A DNA stretch of 64,000 bases from an uncultured Alphaproteobacteria bacterium (GCA_902540805.1 CACBON010000001.1:21777-85776); one strand, 5' to 3'; numbered from the stretch's first letter, positions 33,763 through 43,430 are shown. Notes: generated by a model not told the origin, from the letters alone. Translations and numbers: made by a program.

Positions 33763-33957
33763 ATGAAAATTGAAGTTAAACCAAAAATTGTAAGACGATT
33801 TTTAATTATATTTTGGTCATGTTTTTTTACCATATGGTTCTTTTTAAAAAAATTTCCTGAAATAAAAGAAAAGTTTATAGCTGATTATAGCTCACAACTT
33901 TTGCTAATTGCAGATAATGTAAACAACCTTTATATGCCTATTTTACAAATTGTATGA
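33763..33957 (+). CDS. Small single-span membrane protein of unknown function
   Basis: A 64-residue protein starting at the ATG at 33763 (MKIEVKPKIVRRF); an in-frame TTG three codons earlier is less likely. One hydrophobic span at about residues 12-28 (FLIIFWSCFFTIWFFL) follows a basic segment, and the remainder is soluble. It overlaps the next gene by the ATGA stop-start arrangement, which supports real translation and coupling. No family is recognised. It may anchor or assist the exported protein encoded downstream. Confidence 0.5.
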   Translation: MKIEVKPKIVRRFLIIFWSCFFTIWFFLKKFPEIKEKFIADYSSQLLLIADNVNNLYMPILQIV

Positions 33958-34529
33958 AAAAGCTTCTCATCCTTTTATTTTGTTTGTTCGCATCCAGCAA
34001 TGCATACACAAACCCTAAGAACGTTTTAAAACTAACATGTGAATTTGATCCTAGCCTCATCAAAAAAGAGATAAATGAAATTGGATTTGTTGAAAATGAT
34101 AAGATTAACAATCAGCAAATTTGTAAAAATCTTGGTTGTAAAGATTTTATTGAAGTAAATCAATATAGCTTATCTAATAGTGAAAATGAATATAGATTAA
34201 GAAATTCCTGGTTCAATCATCAAGGAATTCTGCTAGATGAATATAAAACAGTTAAAGATACAATAACCATTAATACATATGTCTCTCAAGCTTATTATTT
34301 AGAATCATATACAATCAACAAAATTACAGGTGAAACAAAAAGATCATTTTACAGTTTTAATGATCCGAAATTTTTTAATGCTATAAGAGAACTTGAAGCT
34401 AGTTCTCAAAATGTTCCACTATATAATAAAAAAGGAAAGCTATCCTTGAAAACTCTCGAATCATTTTCTTTAAAACCAAAAGAAATATTCCATTTCCAAG
34501 GTCAGTGTTACAAGGGTTTACCAGTTTAG
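33954..34529 (+). CDS. Exported protein of unknown function
   Basis: A 191-residue protein with a clear signal peptide (MKKLLILLFCLFASSNAYT). The mature part has four cysteines (LTC, QQIC, LGC and GQC) that could form two disulfides, and looks beta-rich. I recognise no family. The start ATG overlaps the stop of the small membrane-protein gene (ATGA), so the two are coupled. The downstream neighbour on the opposite strand is a 57-residue basic protein. Function unknown. Confidence 0.65.
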   Translation: MKKLLILLFCLFASSNAYTNPKNVLKLTCEFDPSLIKKEINEIGFVENDKINNQQICKNLGCKDFIEVNQYSLSNSENEYRLRNSWFNHQGILLDEYKTVKDTITINTYVSQAYYLESYTINKITGETKRSFYSFNDPKFFNAIRELEASSQNVPLYNKKGKLSLKTLESFSLKPKEIFHFQGQCYKGLPV

Positions 34530-34545
34530 CTTAACGACAAGAATC

Positions 34546-34719
34546 TTACTTAGATATTTTTAAGATTTCATAAGTAAGTCTATTTTTATACCTTCTTTGT
34601 CTTCTTCTTGCTTTCGTTGCTGATGCTCTCCAACTTATTCTTTTGTCAGCAACTAAATTTTCTAAATCATCTGCAACCTCGACAAAATCTGCATCTTTTT
34701 CATATGTTCGTCTTGACAT
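34546..34719 (-). CDS. Small basic protein (57 aa), conserved-looking
   Basis: An ATG-started 57-codon frame on the minus strand, beginning MSRRTYEKDADFVEVADD and ending in an Arg/Lys-rich half (ISWRASATKARRRQRRYK). It is predicted helical with an acidic first half and a strongly basic second half, like small nucleic-acid or ribosome-binding proteins. The amino-acid composition is far less random than a chance frame in this A+T background, which favours a real gene. The Shine-Dalgarno is weak. It fills the gap between an exported protein and acuI. Function unknown. Confidence 0.58.
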   Translation of the reverse strand: MSRRTYEKDADFVEVADDLENLVADKRISWRASATKARRRQRRYKNRLTYEILKISK

Positions 34720-34803
34720 ACATTATAAATAGTGTTTTTTAAAATATTTGTTAATCTAATTTCAAAAAAATATTAAATCTCATTAAAAATCAATATTTAT
34801 AAC

Positions 34804-35778
34804 ATGAAAAATACATTTAAAGCATTTGTAATTTATGAAGACAAAACTTGTAAAATAACAAATATGAATTTTTCTGAATTAATGGAAGGAAACGTATTAA
34901 TTAAAATTCATTACACAAGTTTTAATTATAAAGATGGTTTGGCAATTCTTAATAAAGCTCCAATCGTTAAACGATTTCCGATGATACCAGGAGCAGACTT
35001 CTCAGGTGTAGTTGTGAAATCAAGCTCAAAAAAATTCAAAAAAGGGGATAAAGTTTTATGTAATGGATGGGGTATTGGAGAAAAACATTTCGGAGGATTC
35101 TCAGAATATGCGCAAGTCAAAAGTGATTGGTTAATTCATTTACCAAATAATTTTTCGCTTCAAGAAGCTATGATTATTGGAGCAGCAGGGTACACTGCAG
35201 CATTGTGCGTTCAAGAACTAATAAAAAAAATTAAAAAACCTACAACTAATAATATTTTAGTAACAGGTGCATCAGGAGGTGTTGGTTGTATTGCAGTAAA
35301 TTTATTGTCTAATTTAAATTATAAAGTTGTTGCTTTAACAAATAAAGATGAAAAATTCTTAACTAAATTGGGTGCTACAAGTATCATGAAAAGAGATAGT
35401 TTTAATTATTCAAAAAATCCTTTATCAAAACAAAAGTGGCAGGGGGCCATCGATACTGTTGGTGGGGAAATCCTATCTACCATACTAGCTGAAACAATGT
35501 ATAATGGAATTGTCGTTAGCACAGGTTTAGCGAAGAGTGCAACATTAAATACAACTGTTTATCCCTTTATATTAAGAAATATAACTTTATCTGGAATTGA
35601 TTGTGTTTATGCTAGTTACACAAAAAGAGTAAATGCTTGGAAATTTTTAGAAAAATACTTGGACAAAAGAATTTTAAATAAAATTAAAGTTAGAAAGAGT
35701 TTCAATGACTTACATGACATATCTAATCAAATATTAAAGGGGAAAATAAGAGGTAGGACTTTAATAAAAGTTATATAA
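34804..35778 (+). CDS. acuI: Acrylyl-CoA reductase-like medium-chain oxidoreductase
   Basis: A 324-residue zinc-free medium-chain dehydrogenase/reductase of the AcuI/YhdH type, which reduces acrylyl-CoA to propionyl-CoA with NADPH. Family features are FNYKDGLAI near residue 40, PMIPGADFSGVV near 60, GWGIGEKHFGGFSEYAQVK near 95, and the NADP-binding VTGASGGVGCIAVNLL near 155. AcuI detoxifies acrylate arising from DMSP cleavage in marine bacteria and also serves 3-hydroxypropionate metabolism. The stop TAA and the start of cysQ share one base (TAATG), so they form an operon. No DMSP lyase is in the window. Confidence 0.86.
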   Translation: MKNTFKAFVIYEDKTCKITNMNFSELMEGNVLIKIHYTSFNYKDGLAILNKAPIVKRFPMIPGADFSGVVVKSSSKKFKKGDKVLCNGWGIGEKHFGGFSEYAQVKSDWLIHLPNNFSLQEAMIIGAAGYTAALCVQELIKKIKKPTTNNILVTGASGGVGCIAVNLLSNLNYKVVALTNKDEKFLTKLGATSIMKRDSFNYSKNPLSKQKWQGAIDTVGGEILSTILAETMYNGIVVSTGLAKSATLNTTVYPFILRNITLSGIDCVYASYTKRVNAWKFLEKYLDKRILNKIKVRKSFNDLHDISNQILKGKIRGRTLIKVI

Positions 35779-36593
35779 TGTCAAAAAAAAATAAAATTAA
35801 GAATCACAACTTTGAAGAAATTACAGAAATATTTAGATTTGCTTCTAACAAAGCAGCTAATAAAATTCTAGAAATATATGAATGCGATGAATTAACTAAG
35901 AAAATTAAAAAGGACAATACACCTTTAACCAAAGCGGATATTGAGTCCAATAGAATAATAATTGAGATACTTAAAAAAGAATTAAGATCAATCACCAGGG
36001 TTTCTGAAGAGTCTCAAATACCAGATAGTAAGCATTTTGATGAATTTATATTGATTGATCCTTTAGATGGTACCAAAGAATTTTTAAGTAAGAACGGTGA
36101 ATTTACAGTAAATATTGCACTTATCCAACAAAATCGTCCACAAATCGGAGTCATTGATGTTCCTGTTCAAAAAACTCAATACTATTCAAATGGTTATAAT
36201 TCATTCAGATCAATCAAAAATGAGATTCAAATAATTAATTCATCGAAATCATCTGAATTGTCAATAGTTTGCAGTAGATCACATTTGGATAAAAAGACAG
36301 AGGATTTTTTATCAAAAATTAATTATGAGTATGATTTAATAAAAAAAGGGTCATCTTTAAAACTTTGTATGATAGCTGATTCAAAAGCTAATTTATACAT
36401 TAGGTTCGGTACAACAATGGAATGGGATATTGCAGCCGGACATTCGATACTTCAAACTGCAAATGCCAATCTAATTGGTTTTGAAAAAAACAATTTAAAT
36501 GAATTTTTGTATGGGAAAAAAAATTTTAAAAATGGAGCTTTTATTGCTTATAGTTCCGCTATTGACATGGATTTAATTAAAAAACACTTATAG
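35778..36593 (+). CDS. cysQ: 3'(2'),5'-bisphosphate nucleotidase CysQ (inositol monophosphatase family)
   Basis: A 271-residue lithium-sensitive phosphatase of the inositol monophosphatase superfamily. It hydrolyses 3'-phosphoadenosine 5'-phosphate, a by-product of sulfate assimilation. Metal motifs are TKADIESNRII, VSEES near residue 77, LIDPLDGTKEF near 96, and the C-terminal WDIAAGHSILQTANA near 220. The signature order and length fit CysQ better than SuhB. It is coupled to acuI by a one-base overlap. It is the last non-polysaccharide gene before the surface-polysaccharide island. Confidence 0.88.
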   Translation: MSKKNKIKNHNFEEITEIFRFASNKAANKILEIYECDELTKKIKKDNTPLTKADIESNRIIIEILKKELRSITRVSEESQIPDSKHFDEFILIDPLDGTKEFLSKNGEFTVNIALIQQNRPQIGVIDVPVQKTQYYSNGYNSFRSIKNEIQIINSSKSSELSIVCSRSHLDKKTEDFLSKINYEYDLIKKGSSLKLCMIADSKANLYIRFGTTMEWDIAAGHSILQTANANLIGFEKNNLNEFLYGKKNFKNGAFIAYSSAIDMDLIKKHL

Positions 36594-36636
36594 AACTTAC
36601 TATAATATTATTTTACCTAAGATTGTTTTGAAAAGG

Positions 36637-37956
36637 TCAACTATATGGACCAAACTTACTCACATACCAAAAGAAGAAGGGAACAAAAAATAAAGAATAA
36701 TAAATTTTTGTAGCTCTCAGTTTAAAACATTTTTGAATATTGTTTCTTAAAAATTCTGTAATGATTACTGAGAATGGAATAATAAGGACTGATATTATGT
36801 CTAATGGTCTGTGGGCTAATAAAACATAAAAAAGTGGATAAATAATTGTTAATATAATTACACTTTTATAAATATTATTTTCAGGATCAAAATTTAACTT
36901 TTTAAAGAAAATAAAAAAAGGAAGAATCAATATAAAAATAAACCAATGTGAAATGAAAAATTTTTTAAAAAAGTCTAAATAAGCATATAACAATGTATAT
37001 ATAGTAAGAGCTAAATTATTTGCACTAAAGTAGTCCAAAATCCATACCACCATTTTGTAGTTTTCAAAATTCGAAACATAAAATGATCCATTTATGCTGA
37101 CTATTAAAAAAAACCAAATTGAATAGGGTATTACAAATATAAAACTTAAATAAAATAATTTGAAAAGTTTAAATGATATTTTACTTTTTTTATCGTTAAT
37201 AGTTATAAGGAATAGGAAGATAATAAATGGAATAAAAAAAGCTAGATAAAAAAGCATACAGATTCCTAAAAATAAAAATAGTAGTTCAAGTTTTAATTTT
37301 TTTTTTTTATATATTTCTGTTGAGTAGAAAATAGTAAGAATTGACAAAAAAATGTTAAAAAGTTTAGTTGATGGAGAGTATAAAAATTGATTAACAGTAT
37401 TATTAATAATTATTAAAAGAGCGAACCAATAAATCCAATTTTGATAACTTTTGTAAGAAAATAAATTTAAATTAAAAATTTTAAAAAAAAAGTAAATTGA
37501 AAAATACAAAATAAATAAATTTATCACTAAATAGCTGATATAAATGATTTTTGGATGAAATATTTCATTTACAATGTATTTAGACCCATCATTATTAAAT
37601 CTTGAAGTTACTTTGGGATAACCGTCTAAACCAAAACTTTTTTTAACTATAAAGTTTATTGGATATGATATTAAATGAGACAAAAGAATCAACCCTGGTC
37701 TTGGTTGCCTTATTGAATCTTTATCTAAAAGACGAAAAGGATCAGATGAATTATGCATGTAATCAGCAGAATCGCAATTCATACTATGTCCAAAAACTGA
37801 ACCTATCTCAAAATTCCTTACACAATATTCTTTTTGTAAGTTATCAGGAACTCTTGGTCCTATAAATAATAAAACGATATATAATACTGCTATAAACCAA
37901 AATGAAATAGCTGGTAATTTTTTTAAAAACATTTCTTTACGATTAAAATTATCCAA
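36637..37956 (-). CDS. Multi-span membrane protein, polysaccharide island
   Basis: A 439-residue membrane protein with about ten hydrophobic segments and a soluble loop of about 100 residues after the first segment (about residues 30-130). No catalytic motif is clear. The topology (a large loop between segments 1 and 2, then many spans) resembles membrane glycosyltransferases of the GT-C fold or polysaccharide polymerases, but I cannot assign one. It opens the very A+T-rich surface-polysaccharide island, convergent with cysQ and divergent from the carbamoyltransferase gene. Confidence 0.6.
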   Translation of the reverse strand: MDNFNRKEMFLKKLPAISFWFIAVLYIVLLFIGPRVPDNLQKEYCVRNFEIGSVFGHSMNCDSADYMHNSSDPFRLLDKDSIRQPRPGLILLSHLISYPINFIVKKSFGLDGYPKVTSRFNNDGSKYIVNEIFHPKIIYISYLVINLFILYFSIYFFFKIFNLNLFSYKSYQNWIYWFALLIIINNTVNQFLYSPSTKLFNIFLSILTIFYSTEIYKKKKLKLELLFLFLGICMLFYLAFFIPFIIFLFLITINDKKSKISFKLFKLFYLSFIFVIPYSIWFFLIVSINGSFYVSNFENYKMVVWILDYFSANNLALTIYTLLYAYLDFFKKFFISHWFIFILILPFFIFFKKLNFDPENNIYKSVIILTIIYPLFYVLLAHRPLDIISVLIIPFSVIITEFLRNNIQKCFKLRATKIYYSLFFVPFFFWYVSKFGPYS

Positions 37957-38070
37957 AAAAGAATTTGTTCATTAATTTTTTTTAAATTATTAAAAGTTAC
38001 TATTTAGATTTAATATATTACAATATACGAAAAATTATTTTATTTAAATTTTTTAATCTTTATGTAATTA

Positions 38071-39834
38071 ATGTTTATGGAAACAACCCTATCTCTCCAC
38101 GTAGGTCATGATGCCACTGCAATGTTTATTGATGATAAAGATTATATTGCTATCTCAGAGGAGAGAATATCTAGAGTAAAAAATTATAACGGCTTTCCAA
38201 TAAAAGCTATTAAAACAATATTTAAACAAAAAAAAGTAAATTGGCCTGATATAAAAAAATTAATTATCACCAGCACTTCATTAAAAAATTCTAGATCGTA
38301 TAAAAACCATTATTTTTTCAGTTTTATAAATCAAGATTTTTCAAACGAAATAAGTTTATATGGAAGATTTTTATTTCTTTGTTCAATTTTTAAAAAAAAA
38401 AAAAGTTTTCATGAATATTTAAAAGAATTTCTATATGTAAATAGATTTAGAGGCAAAATACTTTATTATGATCACCACTTGTGTCACATAACTTCATCTC
38501 TTGCCACTTACCCTATTAATAACTCTTATTTGTTATCTTTAGACGGTGGGGGTGATAACCTCAACTGGAGTTTTTATTCTTATTTCAATTTTAAACTTAA
38601 ACTTTTAGAAAATAGTAAGAGTTTTTACCAAAATAAAGAATTTAGTGTGCATGATACCCCTGCTGATGTTTATTCTAACACAACAAAATATCTTGGTTTT
38701 AAAAGGCTAAGAGATGAGGGAAAAGTAATGGGACTTTCCGCATCTGGAAAACCTATTTATGTAGAATACTTTAAATCTATTCTTAAATTTGAGAATGGCA
38801 GATTTAAATCTAAATTTGGTCCACAAAAAAGAAGTCTTTTAAAAACATTACACTACTATTTCAATTTTTTTCTGTTTGGAATTAATTATGATTATTTACA
38901 GATTAGAGATATGAAAAATTTACTTGCAAATTATACAAGTAAAGAGGATATTTCTGCCTCACTTCAAATATTTTGTGAGGAAATAACACATCAATTTTTA
39001 GATTATTTATCTAAAAAATATAAATTTAAGTCTGAAAAATTACTTTTATCCGGTGGCTTTTTTTCAAATGTAGTAATTAATAAAAAAATTAAGGAAAGAA
39101 AAGACATAAATAATGTCTTCATCGTTCCCAATATGGGGGATGGTGGTCTGGTTTTGGGTGGAATCTACAACTCATTGAAAAAAGAAGACAAAAAAAAATT
39201 CTCAGATATTCAAAAAAATGTTTTTTTCGGCAATACTTCAAGTCAATTTCAAGCTAAGGGAAAGTACAATCTCTTGAAATTTAAAAAAGAGAGTTTGTAT
39301 GACTATATATCTGAATGTTTAATTAAGAATAAAATTGTAGGTGTTATAAATAATAAAATGGAATTTGGTCCAAGAGCCTTGGGAAACAGATCAATCCTAG
39401 CGAATCCCTCTAAATTTAATATTACAGATATTCTAAATAAAAAACTTAAAAGATCTGACTTTATGCCCTTTGCTCCAATGATAAGAGATGTTGATGCAAA
39501 AGATATTCTCGAAAACTATTCCTCTGAGGACTATACAGCAAGATTTATGACAATTACGTATAATGTTAAATCTGAATTTAAAAAAAAATTAAAGAATATT
39601 ATTCATAAGGATAATACAATTCGTGTTCAGGTGATTGATAAATTTCAAAATGATCTATGTTATAATATTCTTACACAATTTTACAAGAAAACTGGAATTC
39701 CGTGTCTCATCAATACAAGCTTTAATATACATGAAGAGCCAATTGTAATGGATATTGAAGATGGTTTACGAGCTCTTGATAACAATGTTGTTGATTTGAT
39801 TGTAAATGAAAAAGAAGTATTAAAAAAAAAATGA
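38071..39834 (+). CDS. Carbamoyltransferase, NodU/CmcH family
   Basis: A 587-residue carbamoyltransferase that transfers a carbamoyl group from carbamoyl phosphate to a hydroxyl, usually on a sugar. The N-terminal Kae1-like domain has LHVGHDATA (start), SEERISRVKNY, YYDHHLCHITSSLATYP and LLSLDGGGDN; the second domain has LSGGFFSNVV and MEFGPRALGNRSILANP; the C-terminal domain has MPFAPMIRD and INTSFNIHEEPIV. The start could be the ATG at 38071 or 38077. It overlaps the next glycosyltransferase gene by 4 bp. The likely role is carbamoylation of the surface glycan. Confidence 0.9.
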   Translation: MFMETTLSLHVGHDATAMFIDDKDYIAISEERISRVKNYNGFPIKAIKTIFKQKKVNWPDIKKLIITSTSLKNSRSYKNHYFFSFINQDFSNEISLYGRFLFLCSIFKKKKSFHEYLKEFLYVNRFRGKILYYDHHLCHITSSLATYPINNSYLLSLDGGGDNLNWSFYSYFNFKLKLLENSKSFYQNKEFSVHDTPADVYSNTTKYLGFKRLRDEGKVMGLSASGKPIYVEYFKSILKFENGRFKSKFGPQKRSLLKTLHYYFNFFLFGINYDYLQIRDMKNLLANYTSKEDISASLQIFCEEITHQFLDYLSKKYKFKSEKLLLSGGFFSNVVINKKIKERKDINNVFIVPNMGDGGLVLGGIYNSLKKEDKKKFSDIQKNVFFGNTSSQFQAKGKYNLLKFKKESLYDYISECLIKNKIVGVINNKMEFGPRALGNRSILANPSKFNITDILNKKLKRSDFMPFAPMIRDVDAKDILENYSSEDYTARFMTITYNVKSEFKKKLKNIIHKDNTIRVQVIDKFQNDLCYNILTQFYKKTGIPCLINTSFNIHEEPIVMDIEDGLRALDNNVVDLIVNEKEVLKKK

Positions 39835-40955
39835 AAAAGTTGATAATTTTAAATCAGAAAATTATTGAATGGGAGAAGAAAGGTGAAATTAAACAAAATT
39901 ACTTTAATCCTAATAAAAAGTTTAAAGTTATTACAATTCTCTCTTTTGTTACAGAGGGAAAGCCATCTAATCATGTATTGAAAAAGTTATGTGGAACTTC
40001 TAAATATGATTATTTTACAGTCAAAAACAAACTTTTAACTAATAATTTTTTCAGATATCTACTGCCATTATCTTTTTATAAAGCTATCGTAAATAAAGAG
40101 CTTAAATCTTTAAATTTATTAAAACCTGATATCATTAGATGTATAGGGGATGGTTATGTAGGTTATATTTCAAGTTTAATTTCAAAATATTACAAATCTA
40201 AACTTATAATCTCTATACACACGTTTATTTCATTTAAGATTTTTTTAATTTACCTTACTTTTAAAGAAAAAGTTATTTATTTTGCTGATTATAGATTCAG
40301 AAATAAGTCACACAATGCGTCAAGTAAGATAATAATACCGTATTCAAAGATCAGAGATAACATAAATACCATAAATCAGCATAAAATCTTGCTTGCATAT
40401 AATTGTGTTGAGAATGTTAAGGTTGAAAAAAAACAATCTACTAGATTCACAAACAAAAGTAATAAGTTGGTTTTTGTTGGAAGATTGATAAAAGGAAAAT
40501 CAATCATAAAAATTGTTAAGGCTATTATAAATCTAAAAAATGTTTCTCTTACAATATATGGCGACGGACCTGAAAGAAAAAAAATAGAAAAACTAATAAA
40601 ATTTTATAATGTGAAAAAAAAAATTAAATTAATTGGTTTTCATGATAATTTAAAAATTTTAAAAGAATTAAATAAATTTGATGCTTTTATTGCCTATCAC
40701 AAGTTTTATGAATTTCCCAAAACTCTAATTGAAGCAATAAATTCTAGACTACCTATAATTTTAAATAAAGATCCATCAGAAAATTTAGAAGAATTTAAAA
40801 AATTAAAAATTATATGGACAGATGGCACAGTAAATTCATACAAAAAAAAAATTATAAACTTAACTAACCATAAGTATAATATTAACTTAATGGTAAAAAA
40901 TAATTATAATCAAGTTCAAAGATTTTTTAGAAATAATCAAAATAATTATGATTAA
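39831..40955 (+). CDS. Glycosyltransferase, GT4 family
   Basis: A 374-residue glycosyltransferase of the GT-B fold. The C-terminal half carries the donor-site features LVFVGRLIKGKSIIKIVKAI near residue 210, LTIYGDGPERKKIEKLI near 240, and YEFPKTLIEAINSRLPIIL (the E-x7-E-like region) near 300. The N-terminal domain is rich in Lys and Asn, as elsewhere in this island. It is coupled to the carbamoyltransferase by a 4-bp overlap and to wecB by an 8-bp overlap. The sugar is unknown. Confidence 0.8.
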   Translation: MKKLIILNQKIIEWEKKGEIKQNYFNPNKKFKVITILSFVTEGKPSNHVLKKLCGTSKYDYFTVKNKLLTNNFFRYLLPLSFYKAIVNKELKSLNLLKPDIIRCIGDGYVGYISSLISKYYKSKLIISIHTFISFKIFLIYLTFKEKVIYFADYRFRNKSHNASSKIIIPYSKIRDNINTINQHKILLAYNCVENVKVEKKQSTRFTNKSNKLVFVGRLIKGKSIIKIVKAIINLKNVSLTIYGDGPERKKIEKLIKFYNVKKKIKLIGFHDNLKILKELNKFDAFIAYHKFYEFPKTLIEAINSRLPIILNKDPSENLEEFKKLKIIWTDGTVNSYKKKIINLTNHKYNINLMVKNNYNQVQRFFRNNQNNYD

Positions 40956-42042
40956 TTTATGTTTTGTTTTTGGAACTAGACCTGAGTATTTGAAAATTGT
41001 TGAGGTAATCAAAAAATTAAAAAATAATAAAAAATTTAAAATTAAAATACTTTCTTCAAATCAACAGAAAAATATTATAAAAAAGTATGTAGATAAAAAC
41101 TTTATTGACATAGATTTAAAATTAAAAAACTTTGATAATGACGCAATTTTTGTTTCTAAACTTATAAAAAAACTAAATTTAATTTTCCAAAATTTCTCAG
41201 CTGATTTCCTATTTGTTCAAGGAGATACAAACACTGCATATGGTGCAAGTTTATTTGGTTTTTTTAAAAATATTCCAGTTATTCATTTAGAAGCTGGACT
41301 TAGAACTTATGATTTATATAACCCTTTTCCTGAAGAATTTATAAGGCAAAACATAAGTAAGATTGCAAAGATACATTTTGCACAAAATAAATCTTCTAAA
41401 ATAAATCTAAAAAATGAAGGCATTTTTAAAAATGTTTTTGTTGTTGGCAATCCAGGAGTGGATCACTTAGTTAGGTACGTAAAAGAAAATAAAAAACAAA
41501 AAATTATCAAGAATAGCATTTTAGTGACTATGCATAGAAGAGAAAGTATAAATTCAAACTTAGAAAAATTCATTCACAATCTAAAAGTTTTTTTAAAAAA
41601 TAATTCTGAATTTCATGTTAATTGGCCACTTCACACAAACCCTAATATTTTAATGAAAATAAAAAAATCTTTTAAAAAAAATATGAATCAAATAAGATTC
41701 TCTGAACCTTTGGAATATAGTCAATTCCAAAAGCTTATGTTATCCTCTCAGATAGTAATTACTGATTCAGGAGGGGTGCAAGAGGAGGCAGCATTCCTTG
41801 GAAAACCACTTCTAATAGCAAGAGATAAAACCGAAAGAATAGATATCATTAATCTTAAAGTAGGAACTTTAATAAATGCTGATGGGGCAAAATTACATCA
41901 AAAAATAAATTATTATGTCAAAAATAAAATAGATCCTATTAATACAAAGAGATGGCGAAATAATCAAGGATTTGGAAATTCCTCAACAAAAATTTATGAT
42001 ATATTAAATAACTTTTTACCTAAATTTAAAAACAAACAATAA
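40948..42042 (+). CDS. wecB: UDP-N-acetylglucosamine 2-epimerase (non-hydrolysing)
   Basis: A 364-residue WecB-type epimerase that interconverts UDP-GlcNAc and UDP-ManNAc for surface glycans. Signatures are FGTRPEYLKIVEVIKKL at the N-terminus, FVQGDTNTAYGASLFGF near residue 92, VIHLEAGLRTYDLYNPFPEEFIRQ near 112, VTMHRRES near 193, and ITDSGGVQEEAAFLGKP near 270. The last 49 bp overlap the end of the flippase gene on the other strand. The N-terminal gene overlap with the glycosyltransferase shows an operon of three genes. Confidence 0.9.
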   Translation: MINLCFVFGTRPEYLKIVEVIKKLKNNKKFKIKILSSNQQKNIIKKYVDKNFIDIDLKLKNFDNDAIFVSKLIKKLNLIFQNFSADFLFVQGDTNTAYGASLFGFFKNIPVIHLEAGLRTYDLYNPFPEEFIRQNISKIAKIHFAQNKSSKINLKNEGIFKNVFVVGNPGVDHLVRYVKENKKQKIIKNSILVTMHRRESINSNLEKFIHNLKVFLKNNSEFHVNWPLHTNPNILMKIKKSFKKNMNQIRFSEPLEYSQFQKLMLSSQIVITDSGGVQEEAAFLGKPLLIARDKTERIDIINLKVGTLINADGAKLHQKINYYVKNKIDPINTKRWRNNQGFGNSSTKIYDILNNFLPKFKNKQ

Positions 42043-43430
42043 ATTGTTAATATTAATAACACGTAAGTAAAGTCAGTTATTATAAATCCAAGGTTAATAA
42101 GATCTAATTTTAAAATTATTATAAAAATTAAAAATGAAATAAAAAAGTAAGTAAATTTAAAGAATTCCCTTTTTTTTAAAAGGTTTCCTTTAAAACCTAT
42201 TTTTTTACAATAATTTCTCAACGACAATGAATAACCAATTTTAACGCATAGTAATGAAAACAAAGCACCATCTATTTTAAAGTTTGGAATAATCAAAAGG
42301 TACAAAACAAAACTGATAATTCCCCAAATTATAGAGTTTATCAAAATAAATTTTTCTTTATTATTAATATAACAGAAAAACTCCCATCCTGTGGATAACT
42401 GGTGAATAAAAACACAAATAAAAAAAGTTAGATAAATATAATGATTTATGACGAAGTTTGAATTTAGAAGAAAAGCCTGGATAGTTGGCAATAAAATAAT
42501 CAGTATGAGAACAAAAAATATTGAGAAATCTACATAGAGTGAGTTTTTGTTTCTAATTAGTGAATAAATTTTAGAATAATCATTATTTTTTTTTAAGATT
42601 AATAATTTCGGGAATAAATCCCACCAAAAAATTGATCCAAGGGAATTTAGAATTCCTGAGAACATTGCTGCAGTAAAATAAATGCTTAAATATAATGGTG
42701 AAAGAAAACTATCCAAGATTAACTTGTCACTAAAGTTTATTAACCATTCTGACAAACCCAAAGCAATAAAAACAAGGCCTGGAGAAATATAATTTGCAAT
42801 GATTTTTCGATCAAATGTTAAATATTTTTGACTTAAATAATTTAACTTTATTAAGTATAAAAAAATTAAACAAGAACAAATTATCTTAATAGAAAGAATT
42901 AATAGTAGAAGTCTGATGAGATTCAATTCGTTAAAAAGAAAGAACAAAGAAGATAAAAAAAGAAACAAAAGAGTTTCAAATATTTGGAAAATACTAAATA
43001 TATTTGATTTATTTTTACTTCTCATAAATTCAAAAAGGAGTTGCAGAATAGCAGTAAAGTGAGAAATAAGTATAATTAATAAGTTTAATACTAATAAATT
43101 CTTAAAAAATATATATGAAATTAAAAATGTGAAGGAGAATATTAATAAAGAAAATATTGAAATAAGGCTTATAGAACTAAATACCTTTATACTATTATTT
43201 TTTAAATTTTCATTAGTAGCAAGTTTTTTTATAATTGAGAAATTAAATCCCAATAAAAAAAGAGGCAGCAACCCATTTATTACACAAGTAATAATTATAA
43301 AATAACTATACTCATTTAAACCAATGCCATAAGTGATAATTGGTATTATTAAAAAACTTCCGGATTTAACAGTTAACTCAGACAAAAATCTTATTTTTGT
43401 TTCTTTAGGGATCTGTTTAATATAATTCAT
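41994..43430 (-). CDS. Polysaccharide flippase (Wzx/MATE-like)
   Basis: A 478-residue membrane protein with 12 to 14 predicted spans, typical of oligosaccharide-lipid flippases (Polysacc_synt / MVF superfamily). The N-terminal SELTVKSGSFLIIPIITYGIGLNEYSYF is the usual start of such flippases. It moves lipid-linked repeat units across the inner membrane for polymerisation. It is the last gene of a five-gene minus-strand operon and overlaps the preceding gene by 4 bp (ATGA). Its C-terminus is encoded opposite the end of wecB over 49 bp. Confidence 0.75.
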   Translation of the reverse strand: MNYIKQIPKETKIRFLSELTVKSGSFLIIPIITYGIGLNEYSYFIIITCVINGLLPLFLLGFNFSIIKKLATNENLKNNSIKVFSSISLISIFSLLIFSFTFLISYIFFKNLLVLNLLIILISHFTAILQLLFEFMRSKNKSNIFSIFQIFETLLFLFLSSLFFLFNELNLIRLLLLILSIKIICSCLIFLYLIKLNYLSQKYLTFDRKIIANYISPGLVFIALGLSEWLINFSDKLILDSFLSPLYLSIYFTAAMFSGILNSLGSIFWWDLFPKLLILKKNNDYSKIYSLIRNKNSLYVDFSIFFVLILIILLPTIQAFLLNSNFVINHYIYLTFFICVFIHQLSTGWEFFCYINNKEKFILINSIIWGIISFVLYLLIIPNFKIDGALFSLLCVKIGYSLSLRNYCKKIGFKGNLLKKREFFKFTYFFISFLIFIIILKLDLINLGFIITDFTYVLLILTIYCLFLNLGKKLFNIS

